Notes under the pieces: generated by a model
Told to the model about the DNA's origin: nothing
What the model saw: the letters and a program-made list of their open reading frames with translations, nothing else
The model's database searches: none
DNA from: Streptomyces sp. MA5143a
GTDB taxonomy: Bacteria; Actinomycetota; Actinomycetes; Streptomycetales; Streptomycetaceae
Assembly: GCF_900290235.1 (NCBI RefSeq)
Contig: NZ_OLMK01000001.1
Location: 142,403-206,402, forward strand
Direction: 5' to 3'
Length of the DNA stretch: 64,000 nt
In this document: positions 1 through 8,307 of the stretch, in pieces
How positions within the stretch are numbered: the stretch's first letter is position 1
Layout: each line of letters starts with the position of its first letter
Position numbers and translations under genes: made by a program

Positions 1-1
1 C

Positions 2-286
2 CCCGGCCGCAAGAAGGCGTACGCGAAGGCGAGCTACGCCTGGGGTGCGATCCTGCTCGGCAAGTGCGCCATCCTCTTCCCGCTGTACTGGTGGGCCGAC
101 ACCGAGCAGCTCGGCTGGGTGCTCGTCGCGCTGAAGATCCCGCCGTTCCTGCTGGCCGTCTGGCTGACCTGGGTGTTCCTGGCCAAGGCGCCGGCGCCGA
201 TCGACGTGTTCGCGGAGATGGAGGCGGCCGAGCAGGCCGAGAAGGAGCGCAAGGCCGCCGAGCGGGCTGCCCACACGGTCGACTGA
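2..286 (+). CDS. DUF3159-like membrane protein, C-terminal part (5' end outside window)
   Basis: The frame is open from the window edge and ends at TGA 284-286, giving 94 visible residues. They contain two hydrophobic segments (around residues 15-30 and 38-60) and then a charged, Ala/Glu/Lys-rich cytoplasmic tail (EAAEQAEKERKAAERAA). The end matches what I remember of the DUF3159 membrane proteins often encoded next to the paired trkA genes in actinobacteria; this is recognition from memory, not a search. It converges on the TrkA pair across a shared terminator. The function is not established. A role near ion transport is suggested only by the neighbours. Confidence 0.7.
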   Translation, partial: PGRKKAYAKASYAWGAILLGKCAILFPLYWWADTEQLGWVLVALKIPPFLLAVWLTWVFLAKAPAPIDVFAEMEAAEQAEKERKAAERAAHTVD

Positions 287-350
287 ACCACGCAACGAGC
301 CACCGGCGGCCGATCCTCGGCCGAAGGCACCGCCCGACCGAACCACACGC

Positions 351-384
351 GAAGGGGCGCCCGGAGACCTCCGGGCGCCCCTTC
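351..384. terminator. bidirectional hairpin terminator
   Basis: A perfect 14-bp stem (351-364 and 371-384) closes a 6-nt loop, AGACCT. It lies between the convergent ends of the DUF3159 gene and the trkA operon, so it can serve both strands. No U-tract follows, as is usual in Streptomyces. Confidence 0.8.
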
Positions 385-399
385 GCCGTGTCCGGCGGG

Positions 400-1077
400 T
401 CAGCTCGTCGCGTCCTCGCGGCGGACCGACAGCAGATCCTCCAGCTGCTCCTCGCGGGCCTGGGCGGCGACGAAGAGGAGCTCGTCGCCGGCTTCGAGGG
501 AGTCCTCCCGGGTCGGGGTGAGGACCCGGGTGCCGCGGATGATCGTCACCAGGGACGTGTCCTCCGGCCACTCGACCTCGCCCACCTGCGTGCCGGCCAG
601 CGCCGACTCCGGCGGGAGGGTCAACTCGACCAGGTTGGCGTCACCGTGGCTGAAGCGGAGCAGACGCACCAGGTCACCGACGCTCACCGCCTCCTCGACC
701 AGGGCCGACATCAGCCGGGGCGTCGACACGGCGACGTCCACGCCCCACGACTCGTTGAACAGCCACTCGTTCTTCGGGTTGTTGACGCGGGCGACCACAC
801 GCGGGACGCCGTACTCCGTCTTCGCCAGCAACGAGACGACCAGATTGACCTTGTCGTCGCCCGTCGCGGCGATCACCACGTTGCAGCGCTGCAGCGCGGC
901 CTCGTCCAGCGAGGTGATCTCGCAGGCGTCGGCCAGCAGCCACTCCGCCATGGGGACACGCTCGACCGAGATGGCGGTCGGCGCCTTGTCGATGAGCAGG
1001 ATCTCGTGGCCGTTCTCCAGCAGTTCGCCCGCGATCGAGCGGCCCACCGCACCGGCTCCGGCAATGGCGACCCTCAT
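400..1077 (-). CDS. trkA: TrkA family potassium uptake protein (second of pair)
   Basis: This 225-residue RCK protein opens with a Rossmann nucleotide-binding motif, GAGAVGRSIAGELLENGHE. An acidic residue ends the second strand (LLIDKAP), as expected for NAD(H) binding. The C-terminal half (about residues 140-215) is an RCK_C/TrkA-C domain (EAGDELLFVA). Such proteins sit on the cytoplasmic face of Trk/Ktr-type potassium channels and gate them in response to nucleotides. The start overlaps the stop of the upstream paralogue by one base (ATGA at 1077), so the two are translationally coupled and probably form a heteromeric regulator, like CeoB/CeoC of mycobacteria. No membrane subunit lies beside them, unless the 36-residue or the APC protein contributes. 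Confidence 0.85.
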   Translation of the reverse strand: MRVAIAGAGAVGRSIAGELLENGHEILLIDKAPTAISVERVPMAEWLLADACEITSLDEAALQRCNVVIAATGDDKVNLVVSLLAKTEYGVPRVVARVNNPKNEWLFNESWGVDVAVSTPRLMSALVEEAVSVGDLVRLLRFSHGDANLVELTLPPESALAGTQVGEVEWPEDTSLVTIIRGTRVLTPTREDSLEAGDELLFVAAQAREEQLEDLLSVRREDATS

Positions 1078-1748
1078 CAGTGACCGCCCTCCTCGTCGGG
1101 GCCCTCGGCGAAGGAGGCCTCGACCTTCTCGACGTCGTCCGTACGCATCATCACGTGCACCAGGTCGCCCTCCTGCAGCACCGTCTGCGAGGTGGGCAGG
1201 ATGGCCTCACCCAGGCGGGTGAGGAACGCGACGCGGACGCCCGTCTCCTCCTGCATCTTGCTGATCTTGTGGCCCACCCAGGCCGAGGAGGCGTGCACCT
1301 CGGCGAGCTGGACGCCCCCGGTGGGGTCGCGCCACAACGGTTCGGACCCGGCGGGCAGCAGCCGGCGCAGCATCTGGTCGGCCGTCCAGCGGACCGTGGC
1401 GACCGTGGGGATGCCCAGACGCTGGTAGACCTCGGCGCGGCGGGGGTCGTAGATCCTCGCCGCCACGTTCTCGATGCCGAACATCTCGCGGGCGACGCGG
1501 GCGGCGATGATGTTCGAGTTGTCGCCGCTGGAGACGGCCGCGAACGCGCCCGCCTCCTCGATGCCCGCCTCACGCAGGGTGTCGCGGTCGAAGCCGACAC
1601 CGGTGACACGGCGGCCACCGAATCCCGAGCCCAGACGACGGAAGGCAGTGGGGTCCTGGTCGATCACGGCGACCGTGTGCCCCTGTTGCTCCAGGGTCTG
1701 GGCGAGGGTCGACCCCACTCGCCCGCAGCCCATGATGACGATGTGCAC
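1077..1748 (-). CDS. trkA: TrkA family potassium uptake protein (first of pair)
   Basis: This 223-residue RCK protein begins MHIVIMGCGRVGSTLAQTLE, a glycine-rich Rossmann motif with an Asp at the end of beta-2 (VAVIDQDP). TrkA-N occupies about residues 1-120 and TrkA-C about 135-215 (LQEGDLVHVMMRTDD). It is the first gene of the two-gene operon and couples directly to the second through an ATGA overlap. It is a cytoplasmic nucleotide-sensing regulator of potassium channel or transporter activity. The paralogues are of equal length but clearly diverged, which suggests different ligand preferences (NAD versus NADH or a cyclic nucleotide); that is inference. Confidence 0.85.
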   Translation of the reverse strand: MHIVIMGCGRVGSTLAQTLEQQGHTVAVIDQDPTAFRRLGSGFGGRRVTGVGFDRDTLREAGIEEAGAFAAVSSGDNSNIIAARVAREMFGIENVAARIYDPRRAEVYQRLGIPTVATVRWTADQMLRRLLPAGSEPLWRDPTGGVQLAEVHASSAWVGHKISKMQEETGVRVAFLTRLGEAILPTSQTVLQEGDLVHVMMRTDDVEKVEASFAEGPDEEGGH

Positions 1749-1865
1749 GACCGTCCTTCCGGTGTCAATAGCTGGTGTTCAGCCGAAACGGCAAAAACAG
1801 GGTCTCAGACCGTGGCCCAAGCTACACACGCGCGGTCCGCCAAGGGCACCCCCGTGCAGCACCCG

Positions 1866-1976
1866 TCAGGTGGGCGAGCGCCGACGGCTGATCCGGCGGA
1901 CGCTGATCATCGTCAGGACACCGAGGCCGACGAGGGACACGAGTGCGCCGATCAGCTCCGCGGTCGACGCCTGCAT
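1866..1976 (-). CDS. 36-residue single-span membrane protein
   Basis: A short open frame (ATG 1974-1976, TGA 1866-1868) encodes one hydrophobic helix, ELIGALVSLVGLGVLTMISV, between a short polar N-terminus (MQAST) and a basic C-terminus (RRISRRRSPT). The positive-inside rule puts the tail in the cytoplasm. A strong ribosome binding site, GGAGG, stands 4 nt before the ATG, which together with the clean topology argues for a real gene despite the length. It lies about 120 bp upstream of the TrkA operon on the same strand, so it may be its first cistron and could be a small subunit or regulator of a transporter. The function is unknown. Confidence 0.65.
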   Translation of the reverse strand: MQASTAELIGALVSLVGLGVLTMISVRRISRRRSPT

Positions 1977-2044
1977 GGGGCCTCCAGAGATGGGGGACGG
2001 GATTCGTCATATAGACATCAGGACGCCCCCATTAGGCCTGAGGA

Positions 2045-2060
2045 TGCGTCACGTGACGCA
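2045..2060. promoter_or_regulatory. 16-bp perfect palindrome, candidate operator
   Basis: TGCGTCACGTGACGCA is perfectly self-complementary. It stands between the divergently transcribed small membrane protein and APC permease genes, about 95 bp upstream of the permease start. This is the position expected of an operator controlling one or both. The cognate regulator is not identifiable here. Confidence 0.5.
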
Positions 2061-2155
2061 CCTCGCAGGGACGCCCGGGGAGATTTCACCCAGGGGCCCG
2101 CCGGGATTTCACCCGGATGTGCCCAGAACCAGCCGGGGCGCTTACGATCCTCTGC

Positions 2156-4219
2156 GTGTCCAAACTGACCGACCTGCCCAAACGGATTCTGATCGGGCGC
2201 GCTCTGCGCAGCGACCGGCTCGGCGAAACGCTCCTGCCGAAGCGGATCGCACTCCCCGTCTTCGCCTCCGACCCGCTCTCGTCCGTGGCGTACGCACCCG
2301 GCGAGGTCCTGCTGGTCCTCTCCATCACGGGCGTGTCGGCCTACCACTTCAGCCCCTGGATCGCCGTCGCCGTCGTCGTGCTGATGTTCACCGTGGTGGC
2401 GTCCTACCGGCAGAACGTGCACGCCTATCCGAGCGGCGGCGGCGACTACGAGGTGGCGAACACCAACCTCGGTCCCAAGGCCGGTCTCACCGTCGCCAGC
2501 GCCCTGCTCGTCGACTACGTCCTCACCGTCGCGGTGTCGATCTCCTCCGGCGTGGAGAACCTCGGCTCGGCCATCCCCTTCTTCGTCGAGCACAAGGTGC
2601 TGTGCGCGGTCGGCATCATCGTGCTGCTCACGCTGATGAACCTGCGCGGGGTGAAGGAGTCCGGCAAGCTGTTCGCGATCCCGACGTACGTCTTCGTCGT
2701 CGGAGTGTTCGCGATGATCGCCTGGGGTGCCTTCCGCGGGCTGGTCCTCGACGAGACGATGCGGGCACCCACCTCGGACCTGGAGATCAAGCCCGAGCAC
2801 GAGGGGCTCGCCGGTTTCGCGCTGGTCTTCCTGCTGCTGCGCGCCTTCTCCTCCGGCTGCGCCGCGCTGACCGGCGTGGAGGCCATCTCCAACGGCGTCC
2901 CCGCCTTCCGCAAGCCCAAGTCGAAGAACGCGGCGACCACCCTCGCCGCGATGGGCCTGCTGGCCGTCACCATGTTCTGCGGCATCATCGGCCTCGCCAT
3001 GGCCACCAACGTGCGGATGGCCGAGAACCCGGCGGTCGACCTCGTGCGCGACGGCACCCCGGTCGGCGAGTCCTATGTCCAGAACCCGGTGATCTCGCAG
3101 GTCGCGGCCGCCGTCTTCGGCGACGGAACGTTCTTCTTCATCGTGCTGGCCGCCGCCACCGCCCTGGTCCTCTTCCTGGCCGCCAACACCGCGTACAACG
3201 GCTTCCCGCTCCTCGGCTCGATCCTCGCGCAGGACCGCTACCTGCCGCGCCAGCTGCACACCCGCGGCGACCGCCTCGCCTTCTCCAACGGCATCGTGCT
3301 CCTCGCGGGCGCCGCCGTCCTCCTGGTGTGGATCTACGGCGCCGACTCCACGCGCCTGATCCAGCTGTACATCGTCGGTGTGTTCGTCTCCTTCACGCTG
3401 AGCCAGACGGGCATGGTCCGGCACTGGAACCGCCATCTGCGCACCGAGAAGGACCAGGCCAAGCGGCGCCACATGGTCCGCTCGCGGGCCATCAACGCCT
3501 TCGGCGCCTTCTTCACCGGGCTCGTCCTGATCGTCGTCCTCGTCACCAAGTTCACGCACGGCGCCTGGGTGGCCCTGCTCGGCATGGTGATCTTCTACGC
3601 GACGATGACCGCGATCCGTAAGCACTACGACCGGGTCGCCGCCGAGATCGCCGCCCCCGACGGCCCCAGCGACGACGTCGTACGGCCGTCCCGGGTCCAC
3701 TCCGTGGTGCTGATCTCCAAGATCCACCGCCCGACCCTGCGCGCCCTCGCCTACGCCAAGCTGCTGCGCTCGCACACCCTGGAGGCGCTCAGCGTCAACG
3801 TCGACCCGGCCGAGACCAAGGCGCTCCAGGAGGAGTGGAACCGGCGCGGCATCGACGTACCGCTGAAGGTCCTCGACTCGCCGTACCGGGAGGTCACCCG
3901 GCCGGTCATCGAGTACGTCAAGGGCCTGCGCAAGGAGTCCCCGCGCGACGCGGTGTCGGTGATCATCCCCGAGTACGTGGTCGGTCACTGGTACGAGCAT
4001 CTGCTGCACAACCAGAGCGCGCTCCGGCTCAAGGGGCGCCTGCTGTTCACGCCGGGTGTCATGGTGACCTCCGTGCCGTACCAGCTGGAGTCCTCCGAGG
4101 TCGCCAAGCGGCGCGAACGCAAGCGGCAGGAGTGGAACGCGCCGGGTTCGGTACGGCGTGGTCCGGCGCACGAGCGGTCCAAGACCCCGGCGAAGGAGTC
4201 CTCGGCCAACCAGAGCTGA
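2156..4219 (+). CDS. APC superfamily amino acid/polyamine-type permease
   Basis: This 687-residue protein has about 12 predicted membrane spans in the first 480 residues, followed by a roughly 200-residue soluble tail. The SDPLSSVAYAPGE segment near residue 40 is characteristic of the long APC permeases of actinobacteria. The unwound TM1/TM6 regions and the charged loop after TM8 fit an APC fold. I chose GTG 2156 because it starts the typical MSKLTDLPKRILIGR sequence; an upstream in-frame ATG at 2117 would add 13 atypical residues. The substrate is unknown: the family includes amino acid and KUP-like potassium transporters, and adjacency to TrkA proteins makes potassium or an osmolyte a reasonable guess. 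A GC-rich hairpin follows the stop. Confidence 0.85.
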   Translation: MSKLTDLPKRILIGRALRSDRLGETLLPKRIALPVFASDPLSSVAYAPGEVLLVLSITGVSAYHFSPWIAVAVVVLMFTVVASYRQNVHAYPSGGGDYEVANTNLGPKAGLTVASALLVDYVLTVAVSISSGVENLGSAIPFFVEHKVLCAVGIIVLLTLMNLRGVKESGKLFAIPTYVFVVGVFAMIAWGAFRGLVLDETMRAPTSDLEIKPEHEGLAGFALVFLLLRAFSSGCAALTGVEAISNGVPAFRKPKSKNAATTLAAMGLLAVTMFCGIIGLAMATNVRMAENPAVDLVRDGTPVGESYVQNPVISQVAAAVFGDGTFFFIVLAAATALVLFLAANTAYNGFPLLGSILAQDRYLPRQLHTRGDRLAFSNGIVLLAGAAVLLVWIYGADSTRLIQLYIVGVFVSFTLSQTGMVRHWNRHLRTEKDQAKRRHMVRSRAINAFGAFFTGLVLIVVLVTKFTHGAWVALLGMVIFYATMTAIRKHYDRVAAEIAAPDGPSDDVVRPSRVHSVVLISKIHRPTLRALAYAKLLRSHTLEALSVNVDPAETKALQEEWNRRGIDVPLKVLDSPYREVTRPVIEYVKGLRKESPRDAVSVIIPEYVVGHWYEHLLHNQSALRLKGRLLFTPGVMVTSVPYQLESSEVAKRRERKRQEWNAPGSVRRGPAHERSKTPAKESSANQS

Positions 4220-4233
4220 GTCACCGGTCACCC

Positions 4234-4267
4234 GGAGCGGCGCCTCGCGAGGGCGGGGCGCCGCTCC
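4234..4267 (+). terminator. hairpin terminator after APC permease
   Basis: An 11-bp perfect stem, GGAGCGGCGCC with GGCGCCGCTCC (4234-4244 and 4257-4267), lies 15 nt after the permease stop and ahead of the next gene on the same strand. Confidence 0.7.
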
Positions 4268-4355
4268 TGTGGTCGGCGGCCGGACGGCACCCACGTAGAC
4301 TGGTGGGCTGTTGTCCGGCCGTTGTCGCTTCCCTCTCTCCTGGAGTCACCCCGCC

Positions 4356-5684
4356 ATGCAGGCAGAACCGAAGAAATCGCTGGTGGGGGAGGAGTACGAG
4401 GTCGAGGTCGGCCCCGTCGCCCATGGTGGTCACTGCATCGCCCGTACGGCGGAGGGTCAGGTCCTCTTCGTCCGGCACACGCTGCCCGGTGAGCGGGTCG
4501 TGGCCCGGGTGACCGAGGGCGAGGAGGGCGCGCGCTTCCTGCGGGCCGACGCCGTCGAGGTGCTCGACGCGGCCAAGGACCGCATCGAGGCGCCCTGCCC
4601 CTACGCCGGCCCCGGCCGCTGCGGTGGCTGCGACTGGCAGCATGTGAAGCCGGGCGCGCAGCGCCGCTTCAAGGGCGAGGTCCTCGCCGAGCAGCTGCGG
4701 CGGCTCGCGGGTCTCACGCCCGAGGAGGCGGGCTGGGACGGCACCGTGATGCCGACCGAGGGCGACAAGGTCCCGGCGGGCGAGGTCCCGGCGTGGCGCA
4801 CGCGCGTGCAGTACGCGGTGGACGCCTCGGGGCACGCGGGTCTGCGCCGCCACCGCTCCCACGAGGTCGAGCCGATCGACCACTGCATGATCGCGGCGCC
4901 GGGTGTGAGCGAGCTGGGCATCGAGAAGCGGGACTGGTCCGGCATGGAGTCGGTCGACGCGATCGCGGCGACGGGTTCACAGGACCGCCAGGTGATCCTC
5001 ACGCCGAAGCCGGGGGCGCGGCTGCCGATCGTGGAGCTGGACAAGCCGGTGTCGGTGATGCGGGTCGGGGAGAAGGACCGGGGTGTGCACCGCGTCCACG
5101 GGCGCCCCTTCGTCCGCGAGCGCGCCGACGACCGCACGTACCGGGTCGGCAGCGGTGGTTTCTGGCAGGTCCACCCCAAGGCCGCGGACACCCTCGTGAA
5201 GGCCGTCATGCAGGGCCTGCTGCCCCGCAAGGGCGACACCGCGCTCGACCTCTACTGCGGGGTCGGGCTGTTCGCGGGCGCCCTCGCCGACCGGGTCGGT
5301 GAGAAGGGAGCCGTCCTCGGCATCGAGTCCGGCAAGCGGGCGGTCGAGGACGCGCGGCACAACCTCGCGGAGTTCGACCGCGTACGGATCGAGCTGGGCA
5401 AGGTCGAGGCGGTGCTGCCGCGCACCGGGATCACCGAGGTCGACCTGGTCGTCCTCGACCCGCCCCGCGCGGGCGCGGGCCGCAAGACGGTGGAGCACCT
5501 GTCGACGTTGGGCGCGCGTCGTATCGCGTACGTCGCCTGCGATCCCGCTGCGCTGGCCCGCGACCTGGGGTACTTCCGCGAGGGGGGTTACCGGGTGCGG
5601 ATGCTGAGGGCGTTCGATCTGTTTCCGATGACGCATCATCTGGAGTGCGTGGCAATTCTGGAGCCCGCAACAAAGAGTCTCTGA
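4356..5684 (+). CDS. TRAM-domain class I SAM-dependent RNA (uracil-5-)methyltransferase
   Basis: This 442-residue enzyme of the RlmD/TrmA family methylates C5 of a uridine in rRNA or tRNA. A TRAM RNA-binding domain fills residues 1-70. Cysteines suited to a [4Fe-4S] cluster follow (CPYAGPGRCGGCDW near 85, plus DHCMI near 180). The SAM-binding motif is DLYCGVGLFAGALA (about residue 300), DPPRAGAGR is motif IV, and the catalytic Cys is in AYVACDPAALARDL. ATG 4356 is preceded by GGAG at a suitable distance. The last 60 bp and the terminator overlapping the stop codon recur imperfectly at 17046-17116, so this gene end may have been an integration site. Whether the target is 23S rRNA or tRNA cannot be told from sequence. 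Confidence 0.85.
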   Translation: MQAEPKKSLVGEEYEVEVGPVAHGGHCIARTAEGQVLFVRHTLPGERVVARVTEGEEGARFLRADAVEVLDAAKDRIEAPCPYAGPGRCGGCDWQHVKPGAQRRFKGEVLAEQLRRLAGLTPEEAGWDGTVMPTEGDKVPAGEVPAWRTRVQYAVDASGHAGLRRHRSHEVEPIDHCMIAAPGVSELGIEKRDWSGMESVDAIAATGSQDRQVILTPKPGARLPIVELDKPVSVMRVGEKDRGVHRVHGRPFVRERADDRTYRVGSGGFWQVHPKAADTLVKAVMQGLLPRKGDTALDLYCGVGLFAGALADRVGEKGAVLGIESGKRAVEDARHNLAEFDRVRIELGKVEAVLPRTGITEVDLVVLDPPRAGAGRKTVEHLSTLGARRIAYVACDPAALARDLGYFREGGYRVRMLRAFDLFPMTHHLECVAILEPATKSL

Positions 5685-5695
5685 GCTGCGGGTTC
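5625..5695 (+). repeat. left copy of 71-bp imperfect direct repeat (attL-like, gene 3' end)
   Basis: These bases cover the last 20 codons of the RNA methyltransferase plus a stop-overlapping hairpin (GAGCCCGCA with TGCGGGTTC). The same 71 bp, gap-free and with 15 mismatches by my count, recur at 17046-17116 without the rest of the gene. The pair brackets an 11.4-kb block of accessory genes. Confidence 0.6.
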
Positions 5696-5927
5696 TCTCA
5701 TTCCTCGGCTGACCGGGTGTGTGCTCGACCTGTTTCCCGAAGTCCATGACGTGGGGCGTCTCCATGGCTCGTGAAGGCCGTCCGACCTGGCATGTCTGGG
5801 GCCGCTGCAGGATCGGCGGGGATCGTCTTGCCGTCCCTCGGCCCGGCGACGCCAACGATCTCGACGCTCAGATGACGCTCGCTCTGATGAGGCGCAGGAC
5901 AGCGGAGGCTGCTGGACGAAACCGGGC

Positions 5928-7194
5928 TCACCGCGCCAGTGGATCGGGACCGGCCTGCCAGGGGCGGCACAGCGCGAGGAAGCATCCGGCCGCGGCCACG
6001 GCGAGGCCGAGCACCGACATCGCCATGGGGAGGGCGGTGGACTGCCCCCCCGAGACCGGCGAGGGCGGGGGCGAGGGCGCCCATGAGGAACTGGGTGGTG
6101 CCCAGTAGCGCGGAGGCACTGCCCGCCGCGTGCGGGGCGCGCTGCAGGGACAGGGCTGTGGTGGTGGGAAGGATCATGCCGACCGGACAAGCGGTGAAGA
6201 AGAGCGCGACCGCGATCCATGGCAGACCCACGTGCGTGGCGGTGACCAGGAGCACCAGGGCCACGCCCGCGGCGGCGAGCACGGCCAGGCCGGTGGCCAG
6301 CACCCGGTGCGAGGGGAAGCGGCCGAGCAGGAGTTTGCCGTTGAGCTGCCCGGTGGCGACCATGCCGAGCGAGTTGAGGCCGAAGAGCAGGCTGTACGTC
6401 TGTGGGGAGGCGCCGTAGACCTCCTGGAGAGTGAAGGAGGAGCCGGCGATGTATGCGAACAGGGCGGCGAAGCCGAGGCCGCCGGTGAGCAGGTAACCGG
6501 TGAAGGAGCGGTCGCCCACCAGCTCGCGCATGGTGCGCAGGGTCGCCGGGAGTCCGCCGTGTCGCCGTGCCGGACGTGGCAGGGTCTCGGGCAGCACAGT
6601 GGCGGTGGCCGCGAGGATGGCCAGCCCCAGGAGCGTGAGGGTGACGAACACGCCGCGCCATGAGGTCAGCCGCAGCAACTGGGCGCCCAGTACAGGGGCG
6701 AGGATCGGCGCGGTGCCGGAGACCAGCATCAGCGAGGACAGCAGCCGGGCGGCGGCGAGTCCGTCGTACAGGTCACGCACGACCGCCCGGGCGATGACGA
6801 TGCCGGCGGCCCCCGCCAGGCCCTGGACCAGACGCATGCCGATGAGCACCGCAGGATCCGGGGCGAAGGCGCACAGGGCGCCGGTCACCACGTACACCGA
6901 CAGGCCCACGATCAGCGGCCGACGCCGGCCGAGGGTGTCGCTGAGAGGGCCGATGGCCAGTTGCCCCAGGGCGATCCCGACCATGAAGGCGGTCAGGGTG
7001 AGCTGAGTGACGGCCTGTGAGACGTGCAGGTCCGTGCCGACCTGCGGGAGAGCCGGCAGGTACAGGTCGATGGTGAGGGGGCCGAGTGCGGTCAGGGAGC
7101 CCAGGACCAGGACGAGGGAGAGGTGGCGGCGGCCTCGAGCCGTGCGTCGCTCCGTGGCGTCTGCCGGGGCGCCGGTCTGCGGAATTGCGTCCAT
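5928..7194 (-). pseudogene. Bcr/CflA-type MFS drug exporter, frameshifted near C-terminus
   Basis: The first 380 residues are a normal 12-TM drug:H+ antiporter (DHA1, Bcr/CflA type). Signatures are LTIDLYLPALPQVGTDL in TM1, the loop 2-3 motif GPLSDTLGRRRPLIVG and an RLVQGLAGAAGIVIARAVVRD segment. In a run of seven G (coding strand; C run near 6045-6051) the frame slips, so the open frame continues with 100 or so unrelated Arg/Pro-rich residues to a stop at 5698. Removing one G restores a last helix (MAMSVLGLAVAAAGCFLAL) and a stop at 5928, giving about 421 residues, the usual length. The cause could be real decay, phase variation at the homopolymer or a sequencing error. It is the last gene before the methyltransferase and converges on it. 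Confidence 0.75.
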
Positions 7195-7218
7195 CTCTGT
7201 TCCAGACTGCGTCGGTCG

Positions 7219-7258
7219 GCGACCGTGAGCGGCAGGGAACCCTGCCGCTCACGGTCGC
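7219..7258 (-). terminator. strong hairpin terminator after SMP-30-like gene
   Basis: A perfect 19-bp stem (7219-7237 and 7240-7258) has only AA between the arms. It separates the SMP-30-like gene from the downstream MFS gene on the same strand and would block readthrough into it. Confidence 0.75.
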
Positions 7259-7285
7259 CACGAAGGGGTGGCCGGTACGGCCGTG

Positions 7286-8227
7286 TCAGCGGTCGAGGCG
7301 GGCGACGAGCAGGTTGGGGTCCTCGTTCGTGAGGTACGCGGCGCTGGGGACGTACACCTTGTTGCCGTGGACCGCAACGGAGGTCGGGGTCTGCAGACCG
7401 TCGGCGGCCGTGAGCACTGTGACGTGGGTGCCGTCGGGGCGGACGAGGTCGACCTGGTTGTCGTCGCGGGCGGCGAGGAGGGTGTCGCCGTGGCCGGTGA
7501 AGGCGAAGTCGTCGATGAAGGGCATGCCCGTTGCACGGACCTCGATGGTGCCCGCGGCGCCGTGCGTGGTGAACGGGATGCGCAGGACGGTGCCCTTGTC
7601 GAGGTTGGTGGCCCAGACGGCTCCGTTGTGGAGCTTCAGACCGTTGGCGCCGGCGAAGGTGCTGGGTTCGAGCGCCTCGCCGCGGGCCCAGACGGTGGCC
7701 TCGCCGCCGCGTGCGGGCAGGCGGTAGATGACGCCGTGGACGGAGTCGGTGACGTAGAGCCTCTGGGTGTGCTGGTCGAGGGCGAGGCCGTTGGGCAGTC
7801 CGTCGGCGGGCAGGGCGGCGATCCGGTGCGGGCGGCCGCCGGGGCGGATGGCCCAGACGCCGGTGAGGTCGGCGGTGCCGGTGGCGTAGGTGACGTAGAG
7901 GGTGCCGTCGTCGGCGCGGGCGATGCCGCCGACGAAAGCCTTGCCCAGGTTGGGGGTGCTGGCCTTGTCGGGTGCGGGGAGCGTGGCCAGCGCCTGCGCG
8001 TGTCCGTCGGGGGCGATGCGGACGATCTGCCGGGCGAAGGAGAAGGTCAGGTACGCGGATCCGGTGCGGTCGACGGTGATGTTCTCGGGCTGCTGCGAGG
8101 CCGCGAGGCTGAAGTGGTCCGCGATGTGCGGCTTGGAGAGCGGCTCGGTCGCCGCCGTGGCGGTCGCCGCGGAGGTCAGCAGGACCGCTGTGGCGGCGAG
8201 CGTGGTGACGGTGGCGCGGACGTGCAT
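7286..8227 (-). CDS. secreted SMP-30/gluconolactonase-like beta-propeller protein
   Basis: This 313-residue protein has a Sec signal peptide (MHVRATVTTLAATAVLLTSA, cleavage expected after ATATAA). NHL/SMP-30-type propeller strands follow, with repeated motifs such as NGLALDQHTQRLYVTD and GANGLKLHNGAVWATN, the Asn/Asp-rich style of calcium-dependent lactonases. The start at ATG 8227 is preceded by GGAGAACC; an upstream GTG is possible but would spoil the signal peptide. It is likely an extracellular sugar-binding, lactonase-like or structural protein. No catalytic assignment can be made, because these propellers are functionally diverse. It is followed by a strong terminator and sits in the putative island. 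Confidence 0.75.
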   Translation of the reverse strand: MHVRATVTTLAATAVLLTSAATATAATEPLSKPHIADHFSLAASQQPENITVDRTGSAYLTFSFARQIVRIAPDGHAQALATLPAPDKASTPNLGKAFVGGIARADDGTLYVTYATGTADLTGVWAIRPGGRPHRIAALPADGLPNGLALDQHTQRLYVTDSVHGVIYRLPARGGEATVWARGEALEPSTFAGANGLKLHNGAVWATNLDKGTVLRIPFTTHGAAGTIEVRATGMPFIDDFAFTGHGDTLLAARDDNQVDLVRPDGTHVTVLTAADGLQTPTSVAVHGNKVYVPSAAYLTNEDPNLLVARLDR

Positions 8228-8307
8228 GGGGTGGTTCTCCTGGTGTGGGTCGGGCACTGCCGGTCCGTGGGAGGGGGCGGGCCCGACAGTGTGTGGGGGG
8301 GATGGGT

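Noticed and set aside
2018..4294. A 758-codon frame antisense to the APC permease
   Set aside because: His/Asp/Gly-rich shadow of a convincing membrane protein.
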